Shown: positions 29,907-45,684 of the stretch, one piece after another | How positions within the stretch are numbered: the first letter of the stretch is position 1 | How the letters are laid out: the number at the start of each line of letters is the position of its first letter | Source of the DNA: Petrolisthes cinctipes | Lineage: Eukaryota > Arthropoda > Malacostraca > Decapoda > Porcellanidae | Reading direction: 5' to 3' | NCBI GenBank assembly: GCA_033782935.1 | Contig: JAWQEG010000262.1 | Location: 124,001-188,000, forward strand | Length of the DNA stretch: 64,000 nucleotides | Position numbers and translations under genes: made by a program | The notes under the pieces: model-generated | What the model was told of the DNA's origin: nothing | Databases searched by the model: none | What the model saw: the letters and a program-made list of their open reading frames with translations, nothing else

Positions 29907-32900
29907 TATTTAGTCCAAGCACTGTAATGACAACCACACACCCACCACCCCATAAATGATTCTTGATATTTTCAGGCCAAGCACTGTAATGACAGCCACA
30001 CACCCACCACCTCATGAATGACTGTTGATATTTACAGTCCAATCACTGTAAAGACACCCAACACCCATGAATGACAGTTGATATTTACAGTTCAAGCACT
30101 GTAATGACACCCACACACCCCATAAATAACTGTTGATATTTACAGTTCAAGCACTCTAATGACACCCACCACTCTATAAATTACTTTTGATATATGCAGT
30201 CCAAGCAATGTAATGACACACACACACCCACACACCCCATGAATGACTGTTGATATTTACAGGTCAAGCACTGTAATGACACCCACACATCCACCACCCC
30301 ATGAATGACAGTTTATATTTACAGTTCAAGCACTGTAATGACACCCATACACCCACCACCCTATGAATGAGTTGATATTCACAGTCCAAGCACTCTAATG
30401 ACACCTAACACCCTATGAATGTCTGTTGATATTTACAGTCAAAGGACTGTAATGACACCAACACACCAATCATCCCTTGAATGACTGTTCATATTTACAG
30501 TCCAAGCACTGTAATGACACCCAAACACCCACCACCCCATGAATGACTGTTGATATTTACAGTCTAAGCAATGAAATGACACCCACCACCGATGAATGAC
30601 TGTTGATATTTACAGTCCAAGCACCGTAATGACACCCACCACCCCATGAATGACTGTTAATATTTACAGTCCAAACACTAATAACACCCACACACCCCAT
30701 AAATGACTGTTGATATTTACAGTCCAAGCACTGTAATGACACCCACACACCCCATGAATGACTGTTGATATTTACAGTCCAAGCACTCTAATGACACCCA
30801 CCACCCTATAAATGACTGTTGATATATACAGTCCAAGTACTGTAATGACACCCACACAATCACACACCCCATGAATGACTGTTGATATTTACAGTTCAAG
30901 TACTGTATTGACACCCACACACCCACCACCCCATGAATGACTGTTAATATTTACAGTCCAAACAATAATAACACCCACACACCCCATAAATGACTGTTGA
31001 TATTTACAGTCCAAGCACTGTAATGACACCCACACACCCCATGAATGACTGTTGATATTTACAGTCCAAAAACTGTAATGACACCAACCACCCCATGAAT
31101 GACTATTGATAGTTACAGTCAAAGCACTTTAATGACACCCACACACCCACCACCCCATATATGACTGTTGATATTCACAGTCCAAGCACTCTAATGACAC
31201 CTAACACCCTATGAATATCTATTGATATTTACAGTGAAAGCACTGGAATGACACCCACACACACACACCATCCCATGAATGACTGTTAATATTTACAGTC
31301 CAAGCACTGTAATGACAACCACACACCCACCACCCCATAAAAGATTGTTGATATTTACAGGCTAATCACTGTATTGACACCCATACACCTACCACCCCGT
31401 GAATGACTGTTGATATTTACAGTCCAAGCACTGTAATGACAACCACACACCCACCACCCCATAAATAATTCTTGATATTTTCAGGCCAAGCACTGTAATG
31501 ACAGCCACACACCCACCACCTCATGAATGACTGTTGATATTTACAGTCCAATCACTGTAAAGACACCCAACACCCATGAATGACAGTTGATATTTACAGT
31601 CCAAGCACTGTAATTACACCTTCCACAATATGAATGACTGTTGATATTTACAGTCCAAACACTGTAATGACTCCCACACACCCACCACCCAATGAATGAC
31701 TGTTGATATTTACAGTCTATGCACTGTAATGACACCCACACACCCACTACCCCATAAATGACTGTTGATATTTACAGTCCAAGCACTGTAATGACACCCA
31801 CACACCCACCACCCCATGAATGACTGTTGATATTTACATTCCAAGCTCTGTAATGACACTCACACACCTACCACACTATGCATGACTGCTGATATTTATA
31901 GTCCAATCACTGTAATGACATCCACACACCCACCACCCCATGAATGACTGTTAATATTTACAGTCCAAGTACTGTAATGACACCCACACACCCACCATCC
32001 AATGATTGATGGTTGATGTTTACTGTCCAAGAACTGTAATGACAGTCACGCTCTCACAACCCTATGAATGACTGTTGATATTTACAGTCCAAACACTGTA
32101 ATGACACCCACCACCCATTAATGACTGTTGATATTTACAGTCCAAACACTGTAATGACACCCACCACCCCATGAATGACTGTTGATATTTGGTCCAAGCA
32201 CTGTAATGACACCCAAACACCCCATGAAATACTGTTGATATTTACAGTCAAAGCACTCTAATGACACCCACCACCCTATGAATGACTGTTGATATTTACA
32301 GTACAAGTACTGTAATGACACCCACACACCCACCATCCCATGAATGACTGTTGATATTTAGAGTCCAAGCACTAATGACACCCACACACCAACCACCCCA
32401 TGAATAACTGTTAATATTTACATTTCAAGCACTAATGAAACCCACTCACCTGTCACCCCATGAATGACTGTTGATATTTACAGTCCAAGCACTGTAATGA
32501 CACCAACCACCTCATGAATGACTACTGATATTTACAGTCAAAGCACTTAATGACAACCACACACCCACCACCCCATTAATGACTGTAGATATTAACAGTC
32601 CAAGCACTCTAATATCACCTAACAATCTATGAATGTCTGTTGATATTTACATTCAAAGGACTGTAATAATACCCACACACACACCATCCCATGAATGCCT
32701 GTTGATATTTACAGTCCAAGCACTGTAATGACAACCATACACCCACCCCCCCATGAATGACTGTTGATATTTACAGTCCAAGCACTGTAATGACACCCAC
32801 AACCCATGAATGACTGTTAATATTTACAGTCCAAGCACTGTAATGACACCCACCACCCCATGAATGACTGTTGATATTTAGTCCAAGCACTGTAATGACA

Positions 32901-35900
32901 CCCACACACCCCATGAAATACTGTTGATATTTACAGTCCAAGCACTGTAATAACACCCACAACCCTATAAATGACTGTTGATATTTACAGTCCAAGCACT
33001 GTAATGACACCCACACACCCACCACCCCATGAATGACTTGATATTTACAGTCCAAGCACTGTAATGACATCCACACACCCACCACCCTATGAATGACTTA
33101 ATATTCACAATCCAAGCACGGTAATGACACCCACACACCCACCACCAAATGAATGATGGTTGATATTTACAGTCCAAGCACTGTAATGACACCCAAAAGC
33201 CCACCACCCCATGAATGACTGTTGATATTTACAGTTCAAGCACTTAATGACACCCACACACCCATCACCCCATGAATGAATGTTGATATTTACAGTCCAA
33301 GCACTGTAATGCCACCCACCACCCTATGAATGACTATTGATATTTACAGTCAAAGCACTTATGACACACACACCCTCCACCCCATGAATGACTTGATATT
33401 TACAGTCCAAGCACTGTAATGACACTCACACACCCACCACCCCATGAATGACTGTTGATATTTACAGTCCAAGCACTGTAATGGCATCCACTACCCATGA
33501 ATGACTGTTGTTTTTTACAGTCCAAGCACTGTAATTTCACCTACCACTCCATGAATGACTGTTGATATTTTCAGTCCAAGCACTGTAATGACACCTACCA
33601 CCCATGACTGACTGTTGATATTTACAGTCCAAGCAATATAATGACACCCACCACCCCAAGAATGACTGTTGATATTTACAGTCCTAGCACTCTAATGACA
33701 CCCATCACTCAATGAATGAATGTTGATATTTACAGCCCAAGCACTGTAATGACACACACCCATCACCCCATGAATGACTGTTGATATTTACAGTCCAAGC
33801 ACTGTAATGACACCCACACACCCACCACCCCATGAATGACTGTTTATATTTACAGTCCAAGCACTCTAATGACACCCATCACTCAATGAATGAATGTTGA
33901 TATTTACAGCCCAATCTCTGTAATGACACTCACACACCCAACACCCCATGAATGACTGTTGATATTTACAGTCCAAGCACTATAATGGCACCCACTACCC
34001 ATGAATGACTGTTGTTATTTACAGTCCAAGCACTGTAATTACACCTACTACAATATGAATGACTGTTGATATTTACAGTCCAAACACTGTAATGACACCC
34101 ACACACCCACCACCCAATGAATGACTGTTGATATTTACAGTCTATGCACTGTAATGACACCCACACACCGATTAACCCATGAATGACTGTTGATATTTAC
34201 AGTCCAAGCACTGTAATGACACCCACAAACTCACCACCCCATGAATGACTGTTGATATTTACATTCCAATCTCTGTAATGACACTCACACACCCACCACA
34301 CTAAGCATGACTGTTGTTATTTATAGTCCAAGCACTGTAGTGACATCCACACACCCACTACCCAATGAATGACTGTTAATATTTACAGTCCAAGCACTGT
34401 AATGACACCCACACACCCACAATCCAATGATTGATGGTTGATGTTTACATTCCAAGAACTGTAATGACAGTCACGCACTCACCACCCCATGACTGACTGT
34501 TGATATTTACAGTACAAGCACTGTAATGACACCCACACATCTACTACCCCATGAATGACTTGATATTTACAGTCCAAGCACTGTAATGAAACCCGCAACC
34601 CATGAATGACTTGATATTTACAGTCCAAGCCCTGTAAGGACACCCACCACCACATGAATGACTGTTGATATTATCAGTCCAAGCCCTCTAATGACATCCA
34701 CACCCCATGAATGACTGTTGATATTTATAGTTCAAGCACTAATGATAACCTCCACCTTATGAGTGACTGTTGATATTTACAGTCCAAGCACTGTAATGAC
34801 ACCTACACACCCACCACCCCATGAATGACTGTTGATATTTACAGTTCAAGCACTGTAATGACAGCCACACACCCTCCATCCCATGAATGACTGATGATAT
34901 TTACAGTCCAAGAACTGTAATGACACCCACAAACCTACCACCGCATGAATGACGGTTAATATTTAGAGTCAAAGCACTATAATGACAACCACATACCCGC
35001 CACCTTATAAATGACTGTTTATATTTAGAGGTCAAGCACTCTAATGACACACCAACAACCTATGAATGACTGTTGATATTTACAGTCAAAGAACTGTAAT
35101 CACACCCACCACTAATGAATGACTGTTGATATTTACAGTCCAAACACTGAAATGACAACCACACACCCACCACCCCATAAAAGACTGTTGATATTTACAG
35201 GCCAAGCACTGTAATGACACTCACACACCCACAACCCCATGAATGACTGTTGATATTTACAGTCCAAGCACTGTAAAGACACTCTCCACCCATGAATGAC
35301 AGTTGATATTTACAGTCCAAGCACTGTAATGACACCCAACACCCCATGAATAACTGTTGATATTTACAGTCGAAGTACTGTAATGACACCCACACACCCC
35401 ATGAATGACTGTTGATATTTACAGTCTTAGCACTCTAATGACACCCACCACTCTATAAATGACTGTTGATATATACAGTTCAAGCACTGTAATGACACCC
35501 ACACACCCCATGAATGACTTGATATTTACAGTTCAAGCACTGTAATGACACCCACACACCCACCACCCCATGAATGACTGTTGATATTTACAGTCCAAGC
35601 ACTGTAATGACACCAACACCCACCACTCCATGAATGACTGTTGATATTCACAGTCCAACAACTCTAATGACACCTAACACCCTATGAATGTCTCATGATA
35701 TTTATAGTCAAAGGACTGTAATGACACCCTCACACACACCATCCCATGAATGACTGTTGATATTTACAGTCCAAGGACTGTAATGACAACCACACACCCA
35801 CCACCCCATAAAAGATTGTTGATATTTACAGGCCAAGCACTGTAATGACACGCAAACACCCACCACCCCTTGAATGACTGTTGATATTTACAGTCCAAGC

Positions 35901-38900
35901 ACTATTGACACCCACCACCCATGAATGACTGTTGATATTTACAGTCAAAGCACTGTAATGACACCCACCACCCCATAAATGACTGTTGATATTTAGTCCA
36001 AGCACTGTAATGACACCTACACACCCCATGAAATACTGTTGATATTTACAGTCCAAGCACTCTAATGACACCCACCACCCTATGAATGACTGTTGATATT
36101 TACAGTCCAAGCACTGTAATGACACCCACACACCCACCACCCCATGAATGACTTTATATTTACAGTCCAAGTGCTAATGACACACACACACCAATCACCC
36201 TATGAATGACTGTTAATATTTACAGTCCAAGCACTGTAATGACACCCACACACCCAAAACATAATGAATGACTGTGGATATTTACAGTCCAAGCACTGTA
36301 ATAACACCCACACATCCACCACCCCATGAATGACTGTTGATATTTACAGTCCAACCACTGTAATGACATCCACAAACCCACCACCCCATAAATGACTGAA
36401 TATTCACAATCCAAGCACAGTAATGACACCAACACACCCACCACCAAATGAATGACGGTTGATATTTACAGTCCAAAAACTGAAATGACATTGACACACC
36501 CACAACCCAATGAATGACTGTTGATATTTACAGTCCAAGCACTGTAATGACACCCAAACACCCACCACCCCATGAATGACTGTTGATATTTACAGTCCAA
36601 GCACTGTAATGACACCTACACACCCCATAAATAACTGTTGATATTTACAGTTTAAGCACTCTAATGATAACCACCACCCTATGAATGACTGTTGATATAT
36701 ACAGTCCAACCACTGTAATGACACCCACACACTCACCACCCCATGAATGACTGTTGATATTTACAGTTCAAGCACTGTATTATCACCCACACACCCACCA
36801 CCCCATAAACGACTGTTGATATTGACAGTCTAAGCACTATAGTGATACCCACACACCCACTACCCCATGAATGACTTGATATTTATCGTCCAAGCACTGT
36901 AATGACACCCACAAACCCACTACCCCATGAATGACTGTTGATATTTACAGTCCAAGCACAGTAATGACACCCAAAAACATACCACCCCATGAATAACTGT
37001 TGATATTTACAGTCCAAGCACTTAATGACATCCACACACCAATCACCCCATGAATGACTGTTAATATTTACAGTCCAACCACTGTAAAGACACCCACACA
37101 CCCAACACCTAATAAATGACTGTTGTTATTTACAGTCCAAGCACTCTAATGACACTACCACCCTATGAATGACTGTTGATATTTACAGTCCAAACACTGT
37201 AATGACACCCACCATCCTATGAATGACTGTTGTTTTTTACAGTCCAAGCACTGTAATGACACCCACACACCCACCAACCCATGAATGACTGTTGATATTT
37301 ACAGTTGATATTTAGTCCAAGCACTGTAATGACACCCACAACCCTATAAATGACTGTTGATATTTACAGTCCAAGCACTGTAATGACATCAACACACCCA
37401 CCACCCCATGAATGACTTAATATTCACAATCCAAGCACGGTAATGACACCCACACACCCACCACCAAATGAATGACGGTTGATATTTACAGTCCAAGCAC
37501 TGTAATGACACCCAAAAACCCACCACCCCATGAATGACTGTTGATATTTATAGTCCAAGCACTTAATGACACCCACACGCCCATCACCCCATGAATGAAT
37601 GTTGATATTTACAGTCCAAGCAATTTAATGCCACCCACCACCCCTTGAATGACTGTTGATTTATATAGTCCAAGCACTATAATGACATCCACACACCCAC
37701 CACCCCATGATTGACTGTTGATATTTACAATCCAAGCACTGTAATGACACCCTCACACCAACCACCCCATGAATGACTGTTGATATTTATAGTTTAAGCA
37801 CTCTAATGACACCCACCACCCTATGAATGACTGTTGATATTTACAGTCAAAACACTAATGACACCCACACACTTACCACCCCATGAATGACTGTTGATAT
37901 TTAAAGTCCAAGCACTCTATTACCAACCAACACCCTATGAATGACTGTTGATGTTTAGAGTCAAAGCACTGTAATGACACCCACTCACCCAACACCCCAT
38001 GAATGAGAGTTGATATTTACACTCCAAGCACTGTAATGACAACCACATACCCACCACCCTATAAATGACTGGGTTTTTTTACAGGCCAAGCACAGTAATG
38101 ACACCTACACACCCACCACCCTATGAATGAATGTTGATATTTACAGTCCAAGCACTGTAATGACACCTACCACCCATGATTGACTGTTGATATTTACAGT
38201 CTAAGCAATATAATGACACCCACCACCCCATGAATGACTGTTTATATTTACACTTCAAGCACTCTTATGACGCCCACCACTCCATGAATGAATGTTGATA
38301 TTTACAGCCCAATCTCTATAATGACACTCACACACCCAACACCCCGTGAATGACTGTTGATATTTACAGTCCAAGCACTGTAATGACATTCACATACCCA
38401 CCACCCTATAAATGACTGTTAATTTTTACAGGCCAATCACTGTGCTTACACCCACACTCCCACCACCCCATGAATGACTGTTGATACTTACAGTCCAAGC
38501 ACTGTAATGGCACCCACCACCCTTGAATGACTGTTGTTATTTACAGTCCAAGCATTCTAATGACACCCACCACTCCATGAATGAATGTTGATATTTACAG
38601 CCCAAGCTCTGTAATGACACTCACACACCCACCATTCTATAGATGAATGTTAATATTTACAGTCCAAGCACTGTAATGACACCAACACACCCACCACCCA
38701 AAGAATGATGGTTGATATTTACAGTCCAAACACTGTAATGACACCCACACACCCACCACCCCATGAATAACTGTTGACATTTACAGTCCAAGCACTGTAA
38801 TGACACCCACCACCCATGAATGACTGTTGATATTTACTGTCCAAGCATTGTAATAACACTCACCACCACATAAATGACTGTTGATATTATCAGTCCAAGC

Positions 38901-40547
38901 CCTGTAGTGACACCCACACACCCCATGAATGACTGTTGATATTTACAGTCTAATCACTCTAATGACACCCACCATCCTATGAATGACTGTTGATATATAG
39001 AGTCCAAGCACTGTAATGACACACACACACCCAGCACACCATGAATGACTGTTGATATTTACAGTTGATATTTAGTCCTAGCACAGTAATGACACCCACA
39101 CATCCCATGAACTACTGTTGATATTTACATTCCAAGCTCTGTAATGACACCCACCACCCTATAAATGACTGTTGATATTTACAGTCTGAGCACTGTAATG
39201 ACATCCACACACCCACCACCCCATGAATGACTGTTAATATTTACAGTTCAAGAACTCTAATGACACCCACCACCCATTGAATGACTTGATATTTTCAATC
39301 AAAACACTGTGATGACACCCACACACCCACCACCCCAAGAATGACTGTTGATATTTACAGTCCAATCACTGTAATGACACCCACATATCCCATGAACTAC
39401 TGTTGATATTTACATTCCAAGCACTGTAATGACACCCACCACCCTATAAATGACTGTTGATATTTACAGTCCGAGCACTGTAATGACATCCACACATCCA
39501 CCACCCCATGAATGACTTAATCACAATCCAAGCACGGTAATGACACCCACACACCCACCACCATATGAATGACTGTTGATATTTACAGTCCAAGAACTCT
39601 AATGACACCCACCACCCATTGAATGACTTGATATTTTCAATCAAAACACTGTGATGACACCCACACACCCACCACCCCAAGAATGACTGTTGATATTTAC
39701 AGTCCAATCACTGTAATGACACCCACACACCCACCACCCCATGAATGACTGGTGATATTTACAGTCCAAGCACTGTAATGACACCCACACCCCCACCACC
39801 CCATGAATGACTGTTGATTTTTACAGTCCAAGCATTGTAATGACACACACCCAGCACCCCATGAATTACTGGTAATATATACAGTCCAAGCACTCTAATG
39901 ACACCCACCTCCCTATGAATGACTGTTGATATTTACAGTTAAAACACTGTAATGATACCCACACACCCACCGCCCCATGAATGGCTGTTGATATTTACAG
40001 TCCAAGCACTGTAATGACATCCACACACCCACCACCCCATAAATGACTTGTAATATTTACAGTCCAAGCACTGTAATGACATGCACACACCCACCACCCC
40101 ATGAATGAAAGTTGATTTTTACAGTCCAAGCATTGTAATGACACACACACCCACCACCCAATGAATTACTGTTAATATATACAGTCCAAGCACTCTAATG
40201 ACACCCATCTCCCTATGAATGACTGTTGATATTTACAGTCAAAACACTGTAATGACACCCACACACCCACCGCCCCATGAATGACTGTTGATATTTACAG
40301 TCCAAGCTCTGTAATGACACTCACACACCCACCACACTATGAATGACTGTTGATATTTATAGTCCAAGCACTGTAATGACATCCACACACTCACCACCTA
40401 TGAATGACTGTTAATATTTACAGTCCAAGCACTGTAATGACACCCACACACCCACCAGTTAATGATTGATGGTTGATGTTTCCAGTCCAAGAACTTTAAT
40501 GACAGTCACACACTCACCACTCCATGACTGACTCTTGATATTTTTAA

Positions 40548-41152
40548 ACCCTTAGGACCGATTGACTGACATGTCGGTGATAAAAAAATTAATCGTTCCC
40601 TCCGAATAACCGACATGTCGACGTACCTACAAAAATCTGTAGCGAGTAGCTAGCAAGCTGGCGTTGGTAACGATGGAAAGCTAACGTCCTTGAGAAAAGG
40701 TTTGACTGTGGTAGTGGTGTCTGGCAGCTGCGTATGCTAACAAGGAAATATCTCACCACTACATGGTGTTTTCTTATGTTTCTCGTATCTCTCTGCTGTC
40801 TACTATACTCCAGGAGAGTCTAGACAGAGAAAATTACACTGAAATACGTTTATTATCATTGAAAACCACTTAGACGCTTTATTTAGGTGTTTATATACAT
40901 GTTTACAGCATGCGCAGAGCGTATGAGGTTTTCTTTCATGCGTTTCAGGGGATACTATTTATTTATTTTCGGACTTTGACGCTCTGTCATACGCATATGT
41001 GTATACCTAGGAGGCTCCCGTTTTCAGTTCCTAGTGTGTAAATTCAAGGTCTTTCATTCTGTGAGAACAAAATTTGCCTACATGAAAGTTGAAAATTGAC
41101 CCACAGAAGTCGACTGGGTATGAAAAAAAAAAAAGAAGTAGGTCCTAAGGGG
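40548..41152. mobile_element. piggyBac-like MITE, copy 1 (605 bp)
   Basis: A non-satellite segment flanked by TTAA on both sides (40544-40547 and 41153-41156). Its ends are inverted repeats sharing CCCTTAGGACC. TTAA target duplication with CCC-starting inverted ends is the hallmark of piggyBac-type cut-and-paste elements. At 605 bp without a transposase-like frame it would be non-autonomous. The interior has an A-run near the right end and inner CGACATGTCG-type short palindromes near the left end. It sits exactly at a TTAA in the TTAAAG-repeat tail of the adjacent SINE. Confidence 0.75.
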
Positions 41153-41156
41153 TTAA

Positions 41157-41374
41157 AGTTAAAGTTAAAGTTGCAGGGTTTTAGTTCTGGTATCTATCTC
41201 TGATGAGATACTCTCCTGAACGTCAGCCAGGCAAGCCCAACTCCCCACCATGGTGCCCAGCCATGGCAGTAACCCCCCAGTAAACAGTTTTAAACTCTCT
41301 GGCCTGGGCGAGGCTCGATCTGCCGACCTCACGGATGCGAGGCAGGCGCGTTACCACTGTACTAGCCAGGGGCT
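41157..41374 (-). mobile_element. tRNA-Ala-like SINE, copy 1
   Basis: The 5' part, on the minus strand, looks like a tRNA. An A-box-like TAGTACAGTGG is at 41354-41364 and a B-box-like GATCGAGCC at 41312-41320. The stretch between resembles animal tRNA-Ala, with CTCGCAT in the place of the anticodon loop (anticodon CGC). A body of about 120 bp follows and ends in an (AACTTT)n tail interrupted by the MITE. These are the pol III promoter and tail of a SINE. I do not recognise the family. Confidence 0.72.
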
Positions 41375-41820
41375 AGCACTGTAATGACACCCACACATCT
41401 ACTACCCCATGAATGACTGTTGATATTTACAGTCCAAGCACAGTAATGAAATGCACCACCCATGAATGACTGTTGATATTTACAGTCCAAGCCCTGTAAT
41501 GACACCCACCACCACATGAATGACTGTTGATATTTTCAGGCCAAGCACTCTAATGACATCCACACCCCATGAATGACTGTAGATATTTATAGTTCAAGCA
41601 CTCTAATGATACCCACCACCCTATGAGTGACTGTTGATATTTACAGTCCAAGCACTGTAATGACACCTACACAACAACCACCCCATGAATGATTGTTGAT
41701 ATTTACAGTCCAAGCACTGTAATGACACCCACACACCATCCCTCCCATGAATGACTCATGATATTTACAGTCCAAGCACTGTGATGACACCCATGAACCC
41801 ACCACCCCATGAATGACTGT

Positions 41821-42577
41821 TGATATTTTCAGTCCAAGCATTGTAATGACAACCACATACCCACCACCCTATAAATGACTGTTTATATTTAGAGGTCAAG
41901 CACTCTAATGACACCCAACAACTTATGAATCACTGTTGATATTTACAGTCAAAGAACTGTAATAACACCCACACACCCACCACCAATGAATGATTGTTGA
42001 TATATACAGTCCAAACACTGTAATGACAACCACACACCCACCACCCAATAAAAGCCTGTTGATATTTACAGGCCAAGCACTGTAATGACACCCACACACC
42101 CACCACCCCATGAATGACTGTTGATATTTACAGTCCAAGCACTGTAAATACACCCACCACCCATGTATGACTGTTGATATTTACAGTCCAAGCACTCTAA
42201 TGACACCCACCACTCTATAAATGACTGTTGATATATACAGTTCAAGCACTGTAATGACACCCTCACACCCACCACCCCATGAATGGCTGTTGATATTTAC
42301 AGTTCAAGCACTGTAATGACACCCACTCACTTATCACCATATGAATGACTGTTGATATTTACAGTCCAAACACTGTAATAACACCAACCATCCCTTAAAT
42401 TACTACTGATATTTACAGTCAAAGCACATTAATGACACCCACACACCCCATGAATGACTGTTGATATTTACAGTCTAATCACTCTAATGACACCCACCAT
42501 CCTATGAATGACTGTTGATATATAGAGTCAAAGCACTGTAATGACACACACACACCCAGCACCCCATGAATGACTGT
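41821..42577. repeat. Satellite module E, copy 1 (757 bp)
   Basis: Starts at the TGATATTTTCAGTCC variant and includes the rare TTATATTTAGAGGTC and CCAATAAAAG variants. The exact tandem partner is at offset 757; partial copies begin at 44112 and 53913. Confidence 0.82.
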
Positions 42578-43334
42578 TGATATTTTCAGTCCAAGCATTG
42601 TAATGACAACCACATACCCACCACCCTATAAATGACTGTTTATATTTAGAGGTCAAGCACTCTAATGACACCCAACAACTTATGAATCACTGTTGATATT
42701 TACAGTCAAAGAACTGTAATAACACCCACACACCCACCACCAATGAATGATTGTTGATATATACAGTCCAAACACTGTAATGACAACCACACACCCACCA
42801 CCCAATAAAAGACTGTTGATATTTACAGGCCAAGCACTGTAATGACACCCACACACCCACCACCCCATGAATGACTGTTGATATTTACAGTCCAAGCACT
42901 GTAAATACACCCACCACCCATGTATGACTGTTGATATTTACAGTCCAAGCACTCTAATGACACCCACCACTCCATAAATGACTGTTGATATATACATTTC
43001 AAGCACTGTAATGACACCATCACACCCACCACCCCATGAATGGCTGTTGATATTTACAGTTCAAGCACTGTAATGACACCCACTCACTTATCACCATATG
43101 AATGACTGTTGATATTTACAGTCCAAACACTGTAATAACACCAACCATCCCTTAAATTACTACTGATATTTACAGTCAAAGCACATTAATGACACCCACA
43201 CACCCCATGAATGACTGTTGATATTTACAGTCTAATCACTCTAATGACACCCACCATCCTATGAATGACTGTTGATATATAGAGTCAAAGCACTGTAATG
43301 ACACACACACACCCAGCACCCCATGAATGACTGT
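42578..43334. repeat. Satellite module E, copy 2 (757 bp)
   Basis: Tandem partner of 41821-42577 with a handful of substitutions. Confidence 0.8.
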
Positions 43335-44111
43335 TGATATTTACAGTTGATATTTAGTCCAAGCACTGTAATGACACCCACACATCCCATGAACTACTGT
43401 TGATATTTACATTCCAAGCACTGTAATGACACCCACCACCCTATAAATGACTGTTGATATTTACAGTCCGAGCACTGTAATGACATCCACACACCCACCA
43501 CCCCATGAATGACTTAATCACAATCCAAGCACGTTAATGACACCCACACACCCACCACCATATGAATGACTGTTGATATTTACAGTCCAAGAACTCTAAT
43601 GACACCCACCACCCATTGAATGACTTGATATTTTCAATCAAAACACTGTGATGACACCCACACACCCACCACCCCAAGAATGACTGTTGATATTTACAGT
43701 CCAATCACTGTAATGACACCCACACACCCACCACCCCATGAATGACTGGTGATATTTACAGTCCAAGCACTGTAATGACACCCACACCCCCACCACCCCA
43801 TGAATGACTGTTGATTTTTACAGTCCAAGAACTCTAATGACACCCACCACCCATTGAATGACTTGATATTTTCAATCAAAACACTGTGATGACACCCACA
43901 CACCCACCACCTCAAGAATGACTGTTGATATTTACAGTCCAATCACTGTAATGACACCCACACACCCACCACCCCATGAATGACTGGTGATATTTACAGT
44001 CCAAGCACTGTAATGACACCCACACACCATCCATCCCATGAATGACTCATGATATTTACAGTCCAAGCACTGTGATGACACCCACGAACCCACCACCCCA
44101 TGAATGACTGT

Positions 44112-44664
44112 TGATATTTTCAGTCCAAGCATTGTAATGACAACCACATACCCACCACCCTATAAATGACTGTTTATATTTAGAGGTCAAGCACTCTAAT
44201 GACACCCAACAACTTATGAATGACTGTTGATATTTACAGTCAAAGAACTGTAATAACACCCACACACGCACCACCAATGAATGATTGTTGATATATACAG
44301 TCCAAATACTGTAATGACAACCACACACCCACCACCCAATAAAAGACTGTTGATATTTACAGGCCAAGCACTGTAATGACACCCACACACCCACCACCCC
44401 ATGAATGACTGTTGATATTTACAGTCCAAGCACTGTAAATACACCCACCACCCATGTATGACTGTTGATATTTACAGTCCAAGCACTCTAATGACACCCT
44501 CACACCCACCACCCCATGAATGACTGTTGATATTTACAGTTCAAGCACTGTAATGACACCCACTCACTTATCACCATATGAATGACTGTTGATATTTACA
44601 GTCCAAACACTGTAATAACACCAACCATCCCTTGAATTACTACTGATATTTACAGTCAAAGCAC
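44112..44664. repeat. Satellite module E, copy 3 (partial)
   Basis: Same succession of variants as the start of module E. It lacks the pair of monomers at the CCACTCTATAAATGAC position and then diverges. The right limit is approximate. Confidence 0.7.
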
Positions 44665-45684
44665 TTTAATGACACCCACACACCCACCACCCCATAAATG
44701 ACTGGTGATATTCACAGTCCAAGCACTGTAATGACACCAACACCCAACAAGCCATGAATGACTGTTGATATTCACAGTCCAACCACTCTAATGACACATA
44801 ACACCCTATGAATATCTGTTGATATTTAAAGTCAAAGGACTGTAATGACACCCACACCCCCACAATCCCATGAATGACTATTGATATTTACAGTCCAAGC
44901 ACTGTAATGACATCCACACACCCACCACCCCATGAATGACTGGTGATATTAACAGTCCTAGCACTGTAATGACACCCACACACCCACCACCCTATGACTG
45001 ACTGTTGATTTTTACAGTCCAATCATTGTAATGACACTCACCTATCACCCCATGAATGACTGTTAATATATACAGTCCAAGCCCTCTAATGACACCCACC
45101 TCCCTATGAATGACTGTTGATATTTACAGTTAAAACACTGTAATGACACCCACACACCCACTGCCCCATGAATGACTGTTGATATTTACAGTCCAAGCAC
45201 TGTAAAATCACCCACACACCCACCACCCCATGATTGACTGTTGATATTTACAGTCCAAGCACTGTAATGACACCCACACAACAACCACCCAATGAATGAC
45301 TGTTGATATTTACAGTCTATTCACTGTAATGACACCAACACACATACCACCCTATGAATGACTGTTGATATTTATAGTCCAAGACCTGTAATGACACTCA
45401 CACACCCACCACACTATGAATGACTGTTGATATTTATTGTCCAAGCACTTTAATGACATCCACACACCTACCACTCCATGAATGACTGTTAATATTTACA
45501 GTCCAAGCACTGTAATGACACGCAGACACCCACCATCCAATGATTGATGGTTGAAGTTTCCAGTCCAAGAACTGTAATAACAGTCACACACCCACCACCC
45601 CATGAATGACTATTGATATTTACAATCAAAGCACTTTAATGATACCCACACACCCACCACCCCATAAATGATGGTTGATATTTA

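Larger units (their letters stand above)
2165..40543. repeat. Satellite array, block 1 (53-62 bp monomers)
   Basis: Uninterrupted head-to-tail satellite. A typical monomer opens with GACTGTTGATATTTACAG, contains the dyad TTACAGT-N6-ACTGTAA, and ends with a G-poor run such as CACACACCCACCACCCC followed by CATGAAT. The long form is 62 bp and the common short form about 53 bp; the difference lies in the C/A-rich part. Recurrent variants include CTCTAA for CTGTAA, TCAAAGGACTG, TTTAGTCC (loss of CAG) and CATGAAATACTG, and they occur in fixed successions. All open frames here, rich in Cys, Trp and Tyr, are translations of the repeat. I see no gene in this interval. Confidence 0.97.
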
